Shown here: positions 26,785-35,466 of the stretch, one piece after another
Layout of the letters: the number at the start of each line of letters is the position of its first letter
Position numbering within the stretch: position 1 is the first letter of the stretch
Source of the DNA: Wukongibacter sp050859025
Lineage (GTDB): Bacteria; Bacillota; Clostridia; Peptostreptococcales; Caminicellaceae
NCBI RefSeq assembly: GCF_050859025.1
Contig: NZ_CP138200.1
Coordinates: forward strand, 1,860,001 to 1,924,000
Direction: 5' to 3'
DNA: 64,000 nt
Position numbers and translations under genes: made by a program
Notes under the pieces: generated by a model
The model's input: only the letters and a program-made list of their open reading frames with translations
Told to the model about the DNA's origin: nothing
Database searches by the model: none

Positions 26785-28362
26785 ATGAAAAATTATTACA
26801 AAATGATGCTAAGAAGAACATTACTTCTTATGACAATATTGTTTGGAGTAGTATTTGCAGTTGCCACAGCTATTATTTGGAAGTTGGGCCTAAATATTTC
26901 CTATGGTATTTTAGTTTCGGTTGTTGTAGTTGGGCTACAGTTTCTATTAGGACCTTGGATAATAGACACAATATACAAGGTTGAATTAGATGATCCTAGA
27001 ATATATGATAATCCAGATTTAATATATAATAATATTAGTAGTGAAATTATAGATTTTATTGAAAATACCTGCAAGGAGGTAGGAATACCTAAGCCTAAAA
27101 TAGGTGTTATTGATGATGGGAATCCAAATGCATTTACTTATGGACATATTCCTAGAAATGCAAGATTAGTCCTTACCACTGGAATAACAGAGGTACTTGA
27201 TGAAGAAGAATTGAAGTCTGTGATAGCCCACGAAATAGGACATATAAAGCATTATGATTTTATAGCTATGATGGTAGTTTCTCTTATACCAATGATACTC
27301 TATCAGATATATATCAGTACTAGAAATAGAAAAGGAAACTCAGCCTATTTAATAGGTTTAGGAGCTTATGTAGTTTATATTCTAAGCGGCTTCCTAGTTC
27401 TAGCCTTTTCGAGAATGAGAGAATTCTATGCCGATAGCTTTTCTAAAAATATAATGGGAAGTGGAGAACAACTAAAAAGTGCTTTGCTAAAAATCGCCTA
27501 CGGTACAGCAAGTAGAGAACAAGGAAAACAACCTAAGGTGTCTACTATGGCATTTGCGAATAATATCCAAAACGATGCATTGCTATTAACTACTTATAAG
27601 CTAGATTATAAGGATAAGATTAATAAGACTCTAATGAGATGGGATATTAAAAATATATGGGGGAAATGGTATGAAGTAAATTCTACCCATCCCTTAACAG
27701 CTAAAAGAATAATGGCATTAACGGGAGAAACAGTTGAAGATTCTAGAATGTCGAAAAAGGATATTGGTCAATTTCTTTTTGAAATGTTCATGAATTTGCT
27801 TCCTTGGATTTTCTTAGGTATAGCAGTATTTACATCTAAAGAAATAACTATGAAGGATTCTGGCATTATTAGGACCTTGTTATCTATTTTAAAGAATAAT
27901 CCACTTAACCTTTCGTTATTAGGAGTATGTATACTTGCAAAATACTATTATTCCTATAGAAAAGGGGATAAAGAATACAAAATATATGATCTTCTACTAA
28001 GAGAAGATGCATCTCCAGTAAAAGGTATACCTGGGATTTTAAAAGGAAAAATTATTGGAAAGGGTATACCTGGATTGTTCTATAGTGAAGACTTTGTATT
28101 AGATGATGGCACTGGCATAATGTTTATTGATTATAGACAGCCATTAAGAATATTAGAATTTTTGTTTGGGGTTTGTAAAGCCGATGAAATGATTGAGAAG
28201 GATGTTGAGATTATAGGGTGGTACAAAAGAGGTATTAGACCATATTTCGTTTGTAGATATATTATTAAAGATGGAAAAAAAATAATATCATTTAATTTTA
28301 TTTTAAAACAGCTTCTTGGATATGTTCTCTTAACAGCAGGGATTATAATTAGTCTAATTTAA
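26785..28362 (+). CDS. M48-family membrane metallopeptidase (HtpX-like)
   Basis: A 525-residue zinc protease. Two N-terminal spans (about 10-60) precede the catalytic motif AHEIGHIKHYDF (HEIGH at residues 149-153) and the third ligand Glu in SRMREFYAD. More spans follow, and a long C-terminal extension (about 420-500) has PGILKGKIIGKGIPGLFYSEDF and DDGTGIMFIDYRQP, which is longer than in E. coli HtpX. I chose the ATG at 26785 because AAGGAGG lies five bases before it and overlaps the ORF's earlier ATG. It probably degrades or processes membrane proteins. Confidence 0.9.
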   Translation: MKNYYKMMLRRTLLLMTILFGVVFAVATAIIWKLGLNISYGILVSVVVVGLQFLLGPWIIDTIYKVELDDPRIYDNPDLIYNNISSEIIDFIENTCKEVGIPKPKIGVIDDGNPNAFTYGHIPRNARLVLTTGITEVLDEEELKSVIAHEIGHIKHYDFIAMMVVSLIPMILYQIYISTRNRKGNSAYLIGLGAYVVYILSGFLVLAFSRMREFYADSFSKNIMGSGEQLKSALLKIAYGTASREQGKQPKVSTMAFANNIQNDALLLTTYKLDYKDKINKTLMRWDIKNIWGKWYEVNSTHPLTAKRIMALTGETVEDSRMSKKDIGQFLFEMFMNLLPWIFLGIAVFTSKEITMKDSGIIRTLLSILKNNPLNLSLLGVCILAKYYYSYRKGDKEYKIYDLLLREDASPVKGIPGILKGKIIGKGIPGLFYSEDFVLDDGTGIMFIDYRQPLRILEFLFGVCKADEMIEKDVEIIGWYKRGIRPYFVCRYIIKDGKKIISFNFILKQLLGYVLLTAGIIISLI

Positions 28363-28510
28363 CCTTAAGGGTAAGCAATGATATTTCCTCTTAGTTTATG
28401 TAATGAACTTGTTTTTTCATATATTTTATTTGAATGTTATGTTATTTAGAATGAAATACATACTTGACAAATAGCAAAGCGATTTTAAATGGCTTTGTTT
28501 GTCTTTCTAA

Positions 28511-28594
28511 AGATATAGCATCTGCTATGTCGTGGGTCACTAATATAGCCGTCTTCTTTTCTTTTTTTAGTATTGTTCCGATTTCATCTGCTAC
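28511..28594 (-). pseudogene. ABC transporter ATPase, middle fragment
   Basis: On the minus strand 28 codons read VADEIGTILKKEKK, then TAILVTHDIADAIS, which is the segment between Walker B and the H-loop of an SsuB/TauB-type ATPase. The flanks (ILSSV before, LERQTKPFK after) have no ABC similarity. It begins at the residue where the N-terminal fragment at 33 kb stops and ends where the C-terminal fragment at 4.6-4.8 kb begins. Confidence 0.75.
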
Positions 28595-28690
28595 AACGGA
28601 GGATAGGATGTTTGTAAATATAAGCCTATATAGTATTTGTATAGTTAACCTCTTATGCTAGTAAATAATACATTAGTACTTTCAATACTT

Positions 28691-28802
28691 AGGGAGTTAT
28701 AGTATTTCATTTAAGTGATTTTTATCAGCCTGTTTTATCCTTTCTAGATATATTGAAAAACAGGCTGATTGCATGAACGAAAATGAAATATCATAGCTCC
28801 CG
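28691..28802. repeat. Nested palindromic element
   Basis: Outer arms GGGAGTTATAGTATTTCATT and AATGAAATATCATAGCTCCC and inner arms ATCAGCCTGTTTT and AAAACAGGCTGAT form a roughly 110-base imperfect palindrome. Its right end (28772-28801) recurs at 46186-46216. No transposase is nearby. The rest of 28363-28891, apart from the ATPase fragment, shows nothing recognisable. Confidence 0.6.
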
Positions 28803-28891
28803 ACGGCTAGAACTAGCTAGGTGGGTTAGTTAAGTAGTTAATCAATAGTTTTTTAATCAGATAGGGATAAACATTATGAGGAGGGAGAAAT

Positions 28892-29506
28892 ATGGATATT
28901 ATTTTTAGACATACACAACTTTACAAATTTCTAAGATATTGTAATGAAGAAGGTTTAGAGAAAGTAATATTAGATTGTGGAGCTGGTGGCAATTGTCCTC
29001 CGTTGGCACTTTTTGCTGAGAATGGATATAAGACCTTTGGTATAGAATTTGATGATAATCAGTTGAATAGAGCTAATATATTCGCTAAGGAGTACAATCT
29101 AGAGCTTAATATCTCTAAGGGGGATATGAGGGAGCTTCCCTTTGAAGATGAATCAATGGACTATGCATATTCATACAATGCCATATTTCATATGAAGAAA
29201 AAAGATATTTTAAAGAGCATCAATGAAATGAAGAGGGTATTGAAGCCAGGTGGATTGTGTTTTGTAAATTTTCTTACTGTAAATGATTTTCGATATGGAT
29301 ATGGGGAAGAGCTAGAAAAGGGAGAGTTTTTACAGGAGGAAGACGACGAGAAGGTAGTCCATACATATTATGAAATAGATGAAGGAGATGCCCATTTTAA
29401 GGACATGGAAATCTTGGTTAAAGAAAATAGAGTCCTTGAGAGGATATTTGAAGGTGAGAAAATTAGACAAGGATTTGTTGATTACATTGTTCGAAAGAAA
29501 AAGTAA
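28892..29506 (+). CDS. Class I SAM-dependent methyltransferase
   Basis: A 204-residue methyltransferase of the UbiE/type 11 style. Motif I is VILDCGAGGNCPPLALF, followed by GIEFDDNQL (acidic end of strand 2), ISKGDMRELPFEDESMDYAYS and LKPGGLCFVNF. The substrate is unknown. It has a GAGGAGGGAG ribosome site and stands alone, its stop 36 bases from the end of the convergent recombinase gene. Confidence 0.85.
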   Translation: MDIIFRHTQLYKFLRYCNEEGLEKVILDCGAGGNCPPLALFAENGYKTFGIEFDDNQLNRANIFAKEYNLELNISKGDMRELPFEDESMDYAYSYNAIFHMKKKDILKSINEMKRVLKPGGLCFVNFLTVNDFRYGYGEELEKGEFLQEEDDEKVVHTYYEIDEGDAHFKDMEILVKENRVLERIFEGEKIRQGFVDYIVRKKK

Positions 29507-29541
29507 GTGTATTAATGTATTTTTATGTGGAACGGTTATAT

Positions 29542-30966
29542 TTATTCCTCAAGAAATTCAATTATTGGGGACTTATCCTTATAGACAACTATTGATTTTA
29601 TAAATCCTTTCAATATGATTTTTTTTTCATTGTAGGTAGCATTTTTCCATATGAGTTTGAAATTTGCAATAATCTCCTTTAATTGATCGGCATTAGTATC
29701 GTTATTTTGAGCTTCATTTTTCAAGAGAAATATAGAGGATATTTGTTCTTCTATATTTCTCTTTTTTCTCAAAGCAAGCTTAATTCTATTGTTTACCTCA
29801 TTAAAATCCATATAGCCTTTTCCATAGGCATCATACCATCTAGATAGTTCTGCGGTTGCCATAGCTAGTTCCCTTTCAAGTTTAGCTAATGAAGCTTTAT
29901 CTGAGTTGGTTCTGTTTGACTCTAAGATATCATTTATAAAAGTAGTAAGTATAGAATTATCAATTTTCAAAAGAAACAACTGAGATATGATATCGGCCTC
30001 TAGCTTTGATGATTTTATATATCCAGAACTACAGCTTTCAGCAGCTACCATATGTGAAGGGGATCCGTGATAAGTATAACAGACATAATATTGATAATTC
30101 CTTATCTTCCTTCTGAACATTTTAGCTCCGCATTCTCCGCAGACTAAAAGACCTCCTAGAAGTGAATCGGAAGCTTTACGATAGGAAGGGCCACGTTTCT
30201 CCATAAGGGATTTAGCTAAATTAAAGGTATTTATATCAATTATACCTTTATGGGAACCGGGAAATAGCATGTCCTTATATGGTATCATTCCGGCATAAAG
30301 TGGATTATTTAAATAGGTTTTTATTTTGGAAATAGTAAATTTTGCATTTTGCTTACTTCTGTAGCCCTTTGAAGCAAGATATTTGCAGATATTATCCATA
30401 CCTGAACCGGAAATGTATTTTTCAAATATTATTCTAATTATATTAGCTTCATATTCATTTATTATGAGGTTTCCATCACTATAGTCATAACCAAGGGGGA
30501 GGGGGCCACCACGCCATTTTCCTTCCTTTGATCGTCTTTCCTTGCCTAGTCTAGACCTTTCTATAATAGTATCTCTTTCAAGCTGAGCAAACACAGCTAG
30601 TATGCCTAGCATTGCGCGTCCAAAGGGAGTAGTGGTATCAAAGGATTCTAGAATACTTACAAAGTCAACTTTATTTTCTAGAAATTGTTCCTCCACTAGA
30701 TATAAAACATCTCTTTGTGATCTGGATAACCTATCAAGCTTGTATACTAGGACTATATCTGTATTTATTAAATTTTTAAGAAGTCGTTTTAGTTCTGGTC
30801 TTTCTAGATTTGTCCCACTATACCCATCATCAATATAAATATCATTGACTATCCAATTTTTAGCCATTGAAAAGGCTAATAGTTTATCCTTCTGAGCTGG
30901 TATAGAATAGCCCTCCTTAGCTTGCTCCAGTGTAGATACTCTTATATATATAGCAACTTTTTTCAT
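29542..30966 (-). CDS. Large serine recombinase
   Basis: A 474-residue site-specific recombinase. The resolvase domain (about 1-140) has AIYIRVSTLEQA with the nucleophilic Ser, YKLDRLSRSQRD and LLGILAVFAQLERDTI-like blocks. The recombinase domain (about 155-260) has GPLPLGYDY and NNPLYAGMIPYKDMLFPG. A zinc ribbon has LLVCGECGAKMF and later Cys residues, followed by a coiled coil (about 360-440). Such enzymes integrate or excise phage, conjugative or sporulation-specific elements. No element boundary is visible; the neighbours look chromosomal. It is strongly similar to the partial recombinase at the start of the window. Confidence 0.93.
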   Translation of the reverse strand: MKKVAIYIRVSTLEQAKEGYSIPAQKDKLLAFSMAKNWIVNDIYIDDGYSGTNLERPELKRLLKNLINTDIVLVYKLDRLSRSQRDVLYLVEEQFLENKVDFVSILESFDTTTPFGRAMLGILAVFAQLERDTIIERSRLGKERRSKEGKWRGGPLPLGYDYSDGNLIINEYEANIIRIIFEKYISGSGMDNICKYLASKGYRSKQNAKFTISKIKTYLNNPLYAGMIPYKDMLFPGSHKGIIDINTFNLAKSLMEKRGPSYRKASDSLLGGLLVCGECGAKMFRRKIRNYQYYVCYTYHGSPSHMVAAESCSSGYIKSSKLEADIISQLFLLKIDNSILTTFINDILESNRTNSDKASLAKLERELAMATAELSRWYDAYGKGYMDFNEVNNRIKLALRKKRNIEEQISSIFLLKNEAQNNDTNADQLKEIIANFKLIWKNATYNEKKIILKGFIKSIVVYKDKSPIIEFLEE

Positions 30967-31148
30967 AAAACCACTCCTATAGGAGTTATATGCAGGATGA
31001 TTATGAAAAATACTGGATAATATAAGATGAAATTTTTATATAGAAATAGAAGATTAATAGCAGAGAAATCTATTATATAGATAAAAAAGGCTTGACAGGT
31101 AGTGTTTTTCCTCTCTAGCTGACAATTTACAGTTAAATTAGAGATTAG

Positions 31149-31271
31149 TCATTCTGAGGTATCTTCTTCGTGTTCGTCTTCTTTAGTATCCAATATCCCT
31201 CGCTTTCCAATAGCAATTTCATAGGCAATTTTGATAATCGTTTCTAAAGCTCTATATTTTAAAGCATCCAT
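31149..31271 (-). CDS. Possible 40-residue acidic protein
   Basis: A short frame reading MDALKYRALETIIKIAYEI, then an acidic tail ending EEDTSE. The helical start and charged end look protein-like, but no clear ribosome site precedes the ATG, and a longer frame (63 codons) is also open. I do not recognise a family. Confidence 0.35.
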   Translation of the reverse strand: MDALKYRALETIIKIAYEIAIGKRGILDTKEDEHEEDTSE

Positions 31272-31403
31272 ATTATAAATATATTTCAATTTGAAAAAAA
31301 TATTAAATAAAAGTTTAAAGTAATTTGTATAGGGTATCATAAATATAGAGTTAATAAGGAAGAAAATTCATTGATAGCGATGAATTATATTTTTTAACAA
31401 ATC

Positions 31404-31422
31404 AATGATAATAATAATCATT
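31404..31422. promoter_or_regulatory. Fur/PerR-like operator before nox
   Basis: AATGATAATAATAATCATT, an imperfect 19-base palindrome 39 bases before the NADH oxidase start. It resembles Fur-family boxes. Clostridial PerR controls oxygen-defence genes, which would suit NADH oxidase. The surrounding 400 bases hold little else. Confidence 0.45.
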
Positions 31423-31461
31423 ATCTATAAATTATATATTTGAATTTTAGGAGGTAAAAAG

Positions 31462-32790
31462 ATGAAGGTAGCTGTAATAGGTTGTACCCATGCTGGAACG
31501 GCAGCAATAATAAATACTGCAAAATTATATCCTGATGCAGAAATAACAGTTTATGAAAGAAACGATAATATTTCATTTTTATCCTGTGGTATTGCACTGT
31601 ATGTAGGTGGAGTGGTTAAGGATCCTAAGGGATTGTTTTACTCATCCCCTGAAGAGTTAGCTAAACTTGGAGTTAATACTAAGATGAAGCATGATGTATT
31701 GGATGTTGATGTAGATAGTAAAAAGCTTAAGGTTCGTAACCTAGATACAAATGAAGAGTTTGAAGATACCTTTGATAAGCTTATTATAACAACAGGTTCA
31801 TGGCCAATAATTCCAAAGCTTGAGGGAATTGACTTGGAGAATATATTGCTATCAAAGAATTTTTATCATTCAAATACTATTATTGAAAAGGCTAAGGATG
31901 CAAAGAATATTATAGTAGTAGGAGCAGGGTATATAGGTGTAGAACTTGTAGAAGCCTTTGAGATGAATGGTAAAAATGTAACTTTAATTGATGCAGAGGA
32001 TCGCATTCTAAGCAAATATCTAGATAAGGAATTCACAGATGTAGCAGAGAAGGCTTTTAAAGATCATTCTGTAAAGTTAGCTCTTGGAGAGCTTGTTACA
32101 AAGTTTGAAGGTGAAGATGGCAAGGTGAGGAAGGTAATTACAGATAAAGGTGAATATGAGGCTGACCTTGTGATTATGTGTATTGGATTTAGACCAAACA
32201 CAGGGATGTTTAAGAATCAAATTGATATGCTTGAGAGTGGTGCCATTGTTGTAGACCAATATATGCGTACAAGTAAAAAGGATATATTTGCGGCAGGGGA
32301 CAGTTGTGCTGTCATATATAATCCTACTGGAGAGCATAGATATATACCATTAGCTACGAATGCAGTTCGTATGGGTACCTTAGCAGCAAGAAACCTAGTT
32401 GAACCTACCACAAAACACATGGGAACCCAAGGAACTTCTGGGATTAAGATTTATGAGCATAATATAGCTTCAACAGGATTAACAGAGGATGCTGCAAAGG
32501 CATTGGGTCTTGATATAAAGACCGTAACGGTTAAGGATAACTATAGACCAGAGTTTATGCCTACCTATGACGAAGCAACATTGAAGCTAGTCTATGAAAA
32601 GGATTCAAAAAGAATTGTAGGTGCACAAATTAATTCAAAAACAGATTTAACGCAATCTATAAATACGATGTCAGTTGTTATACAAAACAAGATGACTATA
32701 GATGAATTAGCCTTTGTTGATTTCTTCTTCCAGCCACATTTTAATAAGCCTTGGAACTTGCTGAATTTAGCAGGTCTAAGTGCTGAATAG
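31462..32790 (+). CDS. nox: NADH oxidase (water-forming type) / CoA-disulfide reductase family
   Basis: A 442-residue flavoprotein of the Nox/CoA-disulfide reductase family. It has an N-terminal FAD fold, the redox Cys42 in FLSCGIALYVGG (a cysteine-sulfenic site), NADH fold IIVVGAGYIGVELVEAF, FAD block IFAAGDSCAV, and a C-terminal dimerisation domain with FFFQPHFNKPWN. The likely reaction is reduction of O2 to water by NADH, which protects an anaerobe. GGAGGT precedes the ATG, and a Fur-like box lies just upstream. CoA-disulfide reduction is the main alternative. Confidence 0.9.
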   Translation: MKVAVIGCTHAGTAAIINTAKLYPDAEITVYERNDNISFLSCGIALYVGGVVKDPKGLFYSSPEELAKLGVNTKMKHDVLDVDVDSKKLKVRNLDTNEEFEDTFDKLIITTGSWPIIPKLEGIDLENILLSKNFYHSNTIIEKAKDAKNIIVVGAGYIGVELVEAFEMNGKNVTLIDAEDRILSKYLDKEFTDVAEKAFKDHSVKLALGELVTKFEGEDGKVRKVITDKGEYEADLVIMCIGFRPNTGMFKNQIDMLESGAIVVDQYMRTSKKDIFAAGDSCAVIYNPTGEHRYIPLATNAVRMGTLAARNLVEPTTKHMGTQGTSGIKIYEHNIASTGLTEDAAKALGLDIKTVTVKDNYRPEFMPTYDEATLKLVYEKDSKRIVGAQINSKTDLTQSINTMSVVIQNKMTIDELAFVDFFFQPHFNKPWNLLNLAGLSAE

Positions 32791-32860
32791 TCTTTAGTTG
32801 TTAATAGTTAGGGTCAATTAAATATAAAGAATTCTATTTTATTACAAAATGTTTTGTTGT

Positions 32861-33493
32861 TCAGTGAGAAGTTTGTTGAACAAAGAGAGTCCTTTGGGGC
32901 TCTCTTTTTCTATGAATGTTCTTGTCTAAAGATAAGAGTCCTATTTTTACAGACATCACCCCATCTGCCACCTTTAATCTAGTCTGATAATCAAGTGCTG
33001 AAAAGGGTTCATCGAGAAGCAATATTTCTGGTTCTGTTGATAATGTTCTTATTAATGCAACTCTTTGTCTCATACCGCCGGAAAGTTGACTTGGATAATG
33101 CTGCTTAAAGTCTTTTAAACCATAGATATCTAACAAATTTTCAACCTTAGAAATATTATTGGCTGTTAGATTGTTTTGAACCTCTAGACCAATTAATACA
33201 TTTTTTAAAATTGTTCTCCATTCAAAAAGATTATCCTTTTGAAACATATAGCCTATCTTTTTATCATATTTTTTGACTTCTTCACCATTGATTAAAATTT
33301 TTCCCGACGAGGGCTTTATTAAGCCAGCGATCATAGATAGAAGTGTAGTTTTACCGCATCCACTAGGACCTACTATAGATACTATTTCGCCGCGGTTTAC
33401 AAAAAGAGAAAGGTCGTTCATTGCTAAGGTTTCTCCATCTAATGTGTGATATATCTTACATACATTTTGTATGTCCATTATTTTAATAGTCAA
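32861..33493 (-). pseudogene. ABC transporter ATPase, 5' fragment
   Basis: An SsuB/TauB-type ATPase with an intact N-terminus: Walker A GPSGCGKTTLL, Q-loop YMFQKDNLFEW, signature LSGGMRQRVALIRTL and Walker B LLLDEPFSALDYQTRL. Homology ends at KVAD (about 32963). After that the frame runs through unrelated sequence and a terminator hairpin, so the H-loop and C-terminus are lost and the protein should not work. The missing parts match fragments at 28.5 kb and 4.6-4.8 kb. Confidence 0.85.
32882..32909 (+). terminator. Terminator between nox and the ATPase fragment
   Basis: AAAGAGAGTCC pairs with GGCTCTCTTT around TTTGG, with a T-tract. It could work on both strands. Confidence 0.7.
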
Positions 33494-33589
33494 TTCTATG
33501 TCCTCCCATCAAAAAAGTCATAATATATTTTATTCCTGAAATTTAAATTTGTGAAAAAGATATATACTTAAAATAAGGGTATTTTACTA

Positions 33590-34130
33590 CTAAAATTTGA
33601 AACTATTAGTTCCATATCAGAACAAACTAATTTGTTATCTCTTAATGCGTCTATTGAGGCAGCAAGGGCTGGTGAATCAGGAAGAGGCTGCCAATGAGAT
33701 AAGAAAGCTTGCAGAGGAATCAAGTACATCTACGGATAAGATAAGAGCTATAGTAGCTGATATTCAAAAAGAAAGTAGAAATACATCTGAGATAATGGAA
33801 GAAGTAAAAAGCAACTCTAAGGAACAAACGGAATCAGTCGATGCTGTTAATAATACTATTAGTAAAATATCTAAATCAATAGAAGAGATTTCAAAGAAAA
33901 TACGGGATATGAGTGAGTTTATAAATATCATAAATGGAAATAAATATGAAATAGGATCTTCAATTCAAAATATTGCTTCAGTTTCTGAGGAGACTGCAGC
34001 TGCCTCGGAAGAAGTGAGTGCTTCAATACAGCAACAGACAACATCGGTAGGAGAAGTTGCTCAGTTAGCAGAAAATTTGAATAATCTTTCTAAGAAATTA
34101 CAAATGCAGATAGATAAATTTAAGGTATAG
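33590..34130 (+). pseudogene. Methyl-accepting chemotaxis protein, broken C-terminal fragment
   Basis: The sequence encodes the signalling hairpin tip and the following helix of an MCP: ISEQTNLLSLNASIEAARAGE in one frame, then ANEIRKLAEESSTSTDKIR in another. Between them, where GRGFAVVANE is expected, about 14 bases are missing, so the frame is lost. The sensor, membrane and HAMP parts are absent, and homology starts abruptly at about 33590. The later part ends normally at DKFKV and a stop. An internal start giving a 177-residue product is open but would lack the tip. Confidence 0.85.
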
Positions 34131-34149
34131 AATTTGAACACGATTATTG

Positions 34150-34174
34150 AGGCCCTAAAAAGGGTCTTTTTTTC
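34150..34174 (+). terminator. Intrinsic terminator after the chemotaxis remnant
   Basis: GGCCCT pairs with AGGGTC around AAAA, followed by seven T. Confidence 0.75.
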
Positions 34175-34219
34175 TTTAAAAAAAATTAAAGGAACTATAA
34201 CTTTAAACCCTATTTTGTA

Positions 34220-34249
34220 TTGACAATTTGTGTGAAAATCATATATAAT
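34220..34249 (+). promoter_or_regulatory. Sigma-A promoter for potABCD
   Basis: TTGACA, 18 bases, then TATAAT, about 160 bases upstream of potA. Confidence 0.65.
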
Positions 34250-34262
34250 TCTTCTGATGTGT

Positions 34263-34290
34263 GTTTAGTCAATCTAAACAAAAAGTTTAG
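34263..34290. promoter_or_regulatory. Inverted repeat in the pot leader, possible operator
   Basis: GTTTAG, five bases, CTAAAC, then another GTTTAG, just downstream of the -10. A repressor could bind here; no regulator gene is adjacent. Confidence 0.35.
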
Positions 34291-34410
34291 TATTAATATG
34301 AGTTGGTAGATTATTCATTTTCTAAAATATTGATCTAATATCAGGATACTGGCTCTAGGACTTATGTTTAGAAATTTTCTGCAAATATAATTTTGTTAGG
34401 AGGTAGATAG

Positions 34411-35466
34411 ATGACAAGAAATATCATTGAGCTTAGAAATGTTTATAAAGACTATGATGGACATAGAGCTTTGACAGATGTTAGTTTCTATGTACGTAAA
34501 AATGAATTTATAACTTTGCTTGGTCCAAGTGGTTGCGGTAAAACTACTACCCTAAGACTTATTGGCGGATTTGAACAAGCAACAAAGGGTGAAATTTTAT
34601 TTGAAGAAAAGAATATAACAGACCTTCCACCTTATAAACGGAAAGTAAATACTGTATTCCAAAAATATGCATTGTTTCCTCACTTAAATGTTTATGATAA
34701 TATTGCCTTTGGCTTGAAGGTTAAGAGAATGAAAAAAAACCTTATTGATAAGAAAGTAAAGGAAATGTTGTCATTAGTAAATCTTAAAGGCTTTGAAAAA
34801 CGTTCTATAAACTCATTAAGTGGTGGTCAGCAGCAAAGAATAGCAATTGCTAGGGCACTAGTTAATGAGCCTGAAATTCTTCTTTTAGATGAGCCTCTAG
34901 GGGCATTGGATTTGAAGCTTCGTAAAGAGATGCAGATTGAGCTTAAGCGTATGCAGCAAAAGCTTGGAATAACCTTTATCTTTGTTACCCATGACCAGGA
35001 AGAGGCACTAACTATGTCGGATACGATTATAGTTATGAAGGAGAGTAGGATTCAGCAAATAGGCACTCCAGAAGATATTTATAATGAACCTAAGAATGCC
35101 TTTGTCGCTGATTTTATTGGTGAAAGTACAATAATTGATGGAATTATGCATGAGGATTATACAGTTGAATTTGCTGGAAGAAAAATCAAATGTGTGGATA
35201 AGGGATTTAAAGAAAAAGAGAAGGTTGATGTGGTAATTCGTCCTGAAGATATAAAGGTTGTATCTTTAGAAGAAGGTATTCTTGCCGGAATAGTACAATC
35301 CGTAATATTTAAAGGGGTTCACTATGAAATGATTGTTAAAACCGATAAGCACTTGTTTAAAATACATAGTACAGAAATGGTACCTGTTGGAGAAAATACA
35401 GGGCTTAAAATAGAACCGAATGATATACATATCATGAAAAAGGAGATCGGAGCCGATGAAGAATAA
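34411..35466 (+). CDS. potA: Spermidine/putrescine ABC transporter ATPase
   Basis: A 351-residue ATPase with Walker A GPSGCGKTTTLRL, Q-loop VFQKYALFPHL, signature LSGGQQQRIAIARAL, Walker B LLLDEPLGALD and H-loop FVTHDQEEA. The C-terminal TOBE domain (about 275-345) has DVVIRPEDIKVV. It energises polyamine import with the permeases PotB and PotC. AGGAGGT precedes the ATG. The PuuR-like regulator gene that often precedes potA in Firmicutes is absent. Confidence 0.95.
   Translation: MTRNIIELRNVYKDYDGHRALTDVSFYVRKNEFITLLGPSGCGKTTTLRLIGGFEQATKGEILFEEKNITDLPPYKRKVNTVFQKYALFPHLNVYDNIAFGLKVKRMKKNLIDKKVKEMLSLVNLKGFEKRSINSLSGGQQQRIAIARALVNEPEILLLDEPLGALDLKLRKEMQIELKRMQQKLGITFIFVTHDQEEALTMSDTIIVMKESRIQQIGTPEDIYNEPKNAFVADFIGESTIIDGIMHEDYTVEFAGRKIKCVDKGFKEKEKVDVVIRPEDIKVVSLEEGILAGIVQSVIFKGVHYEMIVKTDKHLFKIHSTEMVPVGENTGLKIEPNDIHIMKKEIGADEE

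Noticed and set aside
28464..28661. 65-codon plus-strand gene
   Set aside because: The minus strand of the same DNA encodes a clear ABC ATPase segment; the plus frame is its shadow.
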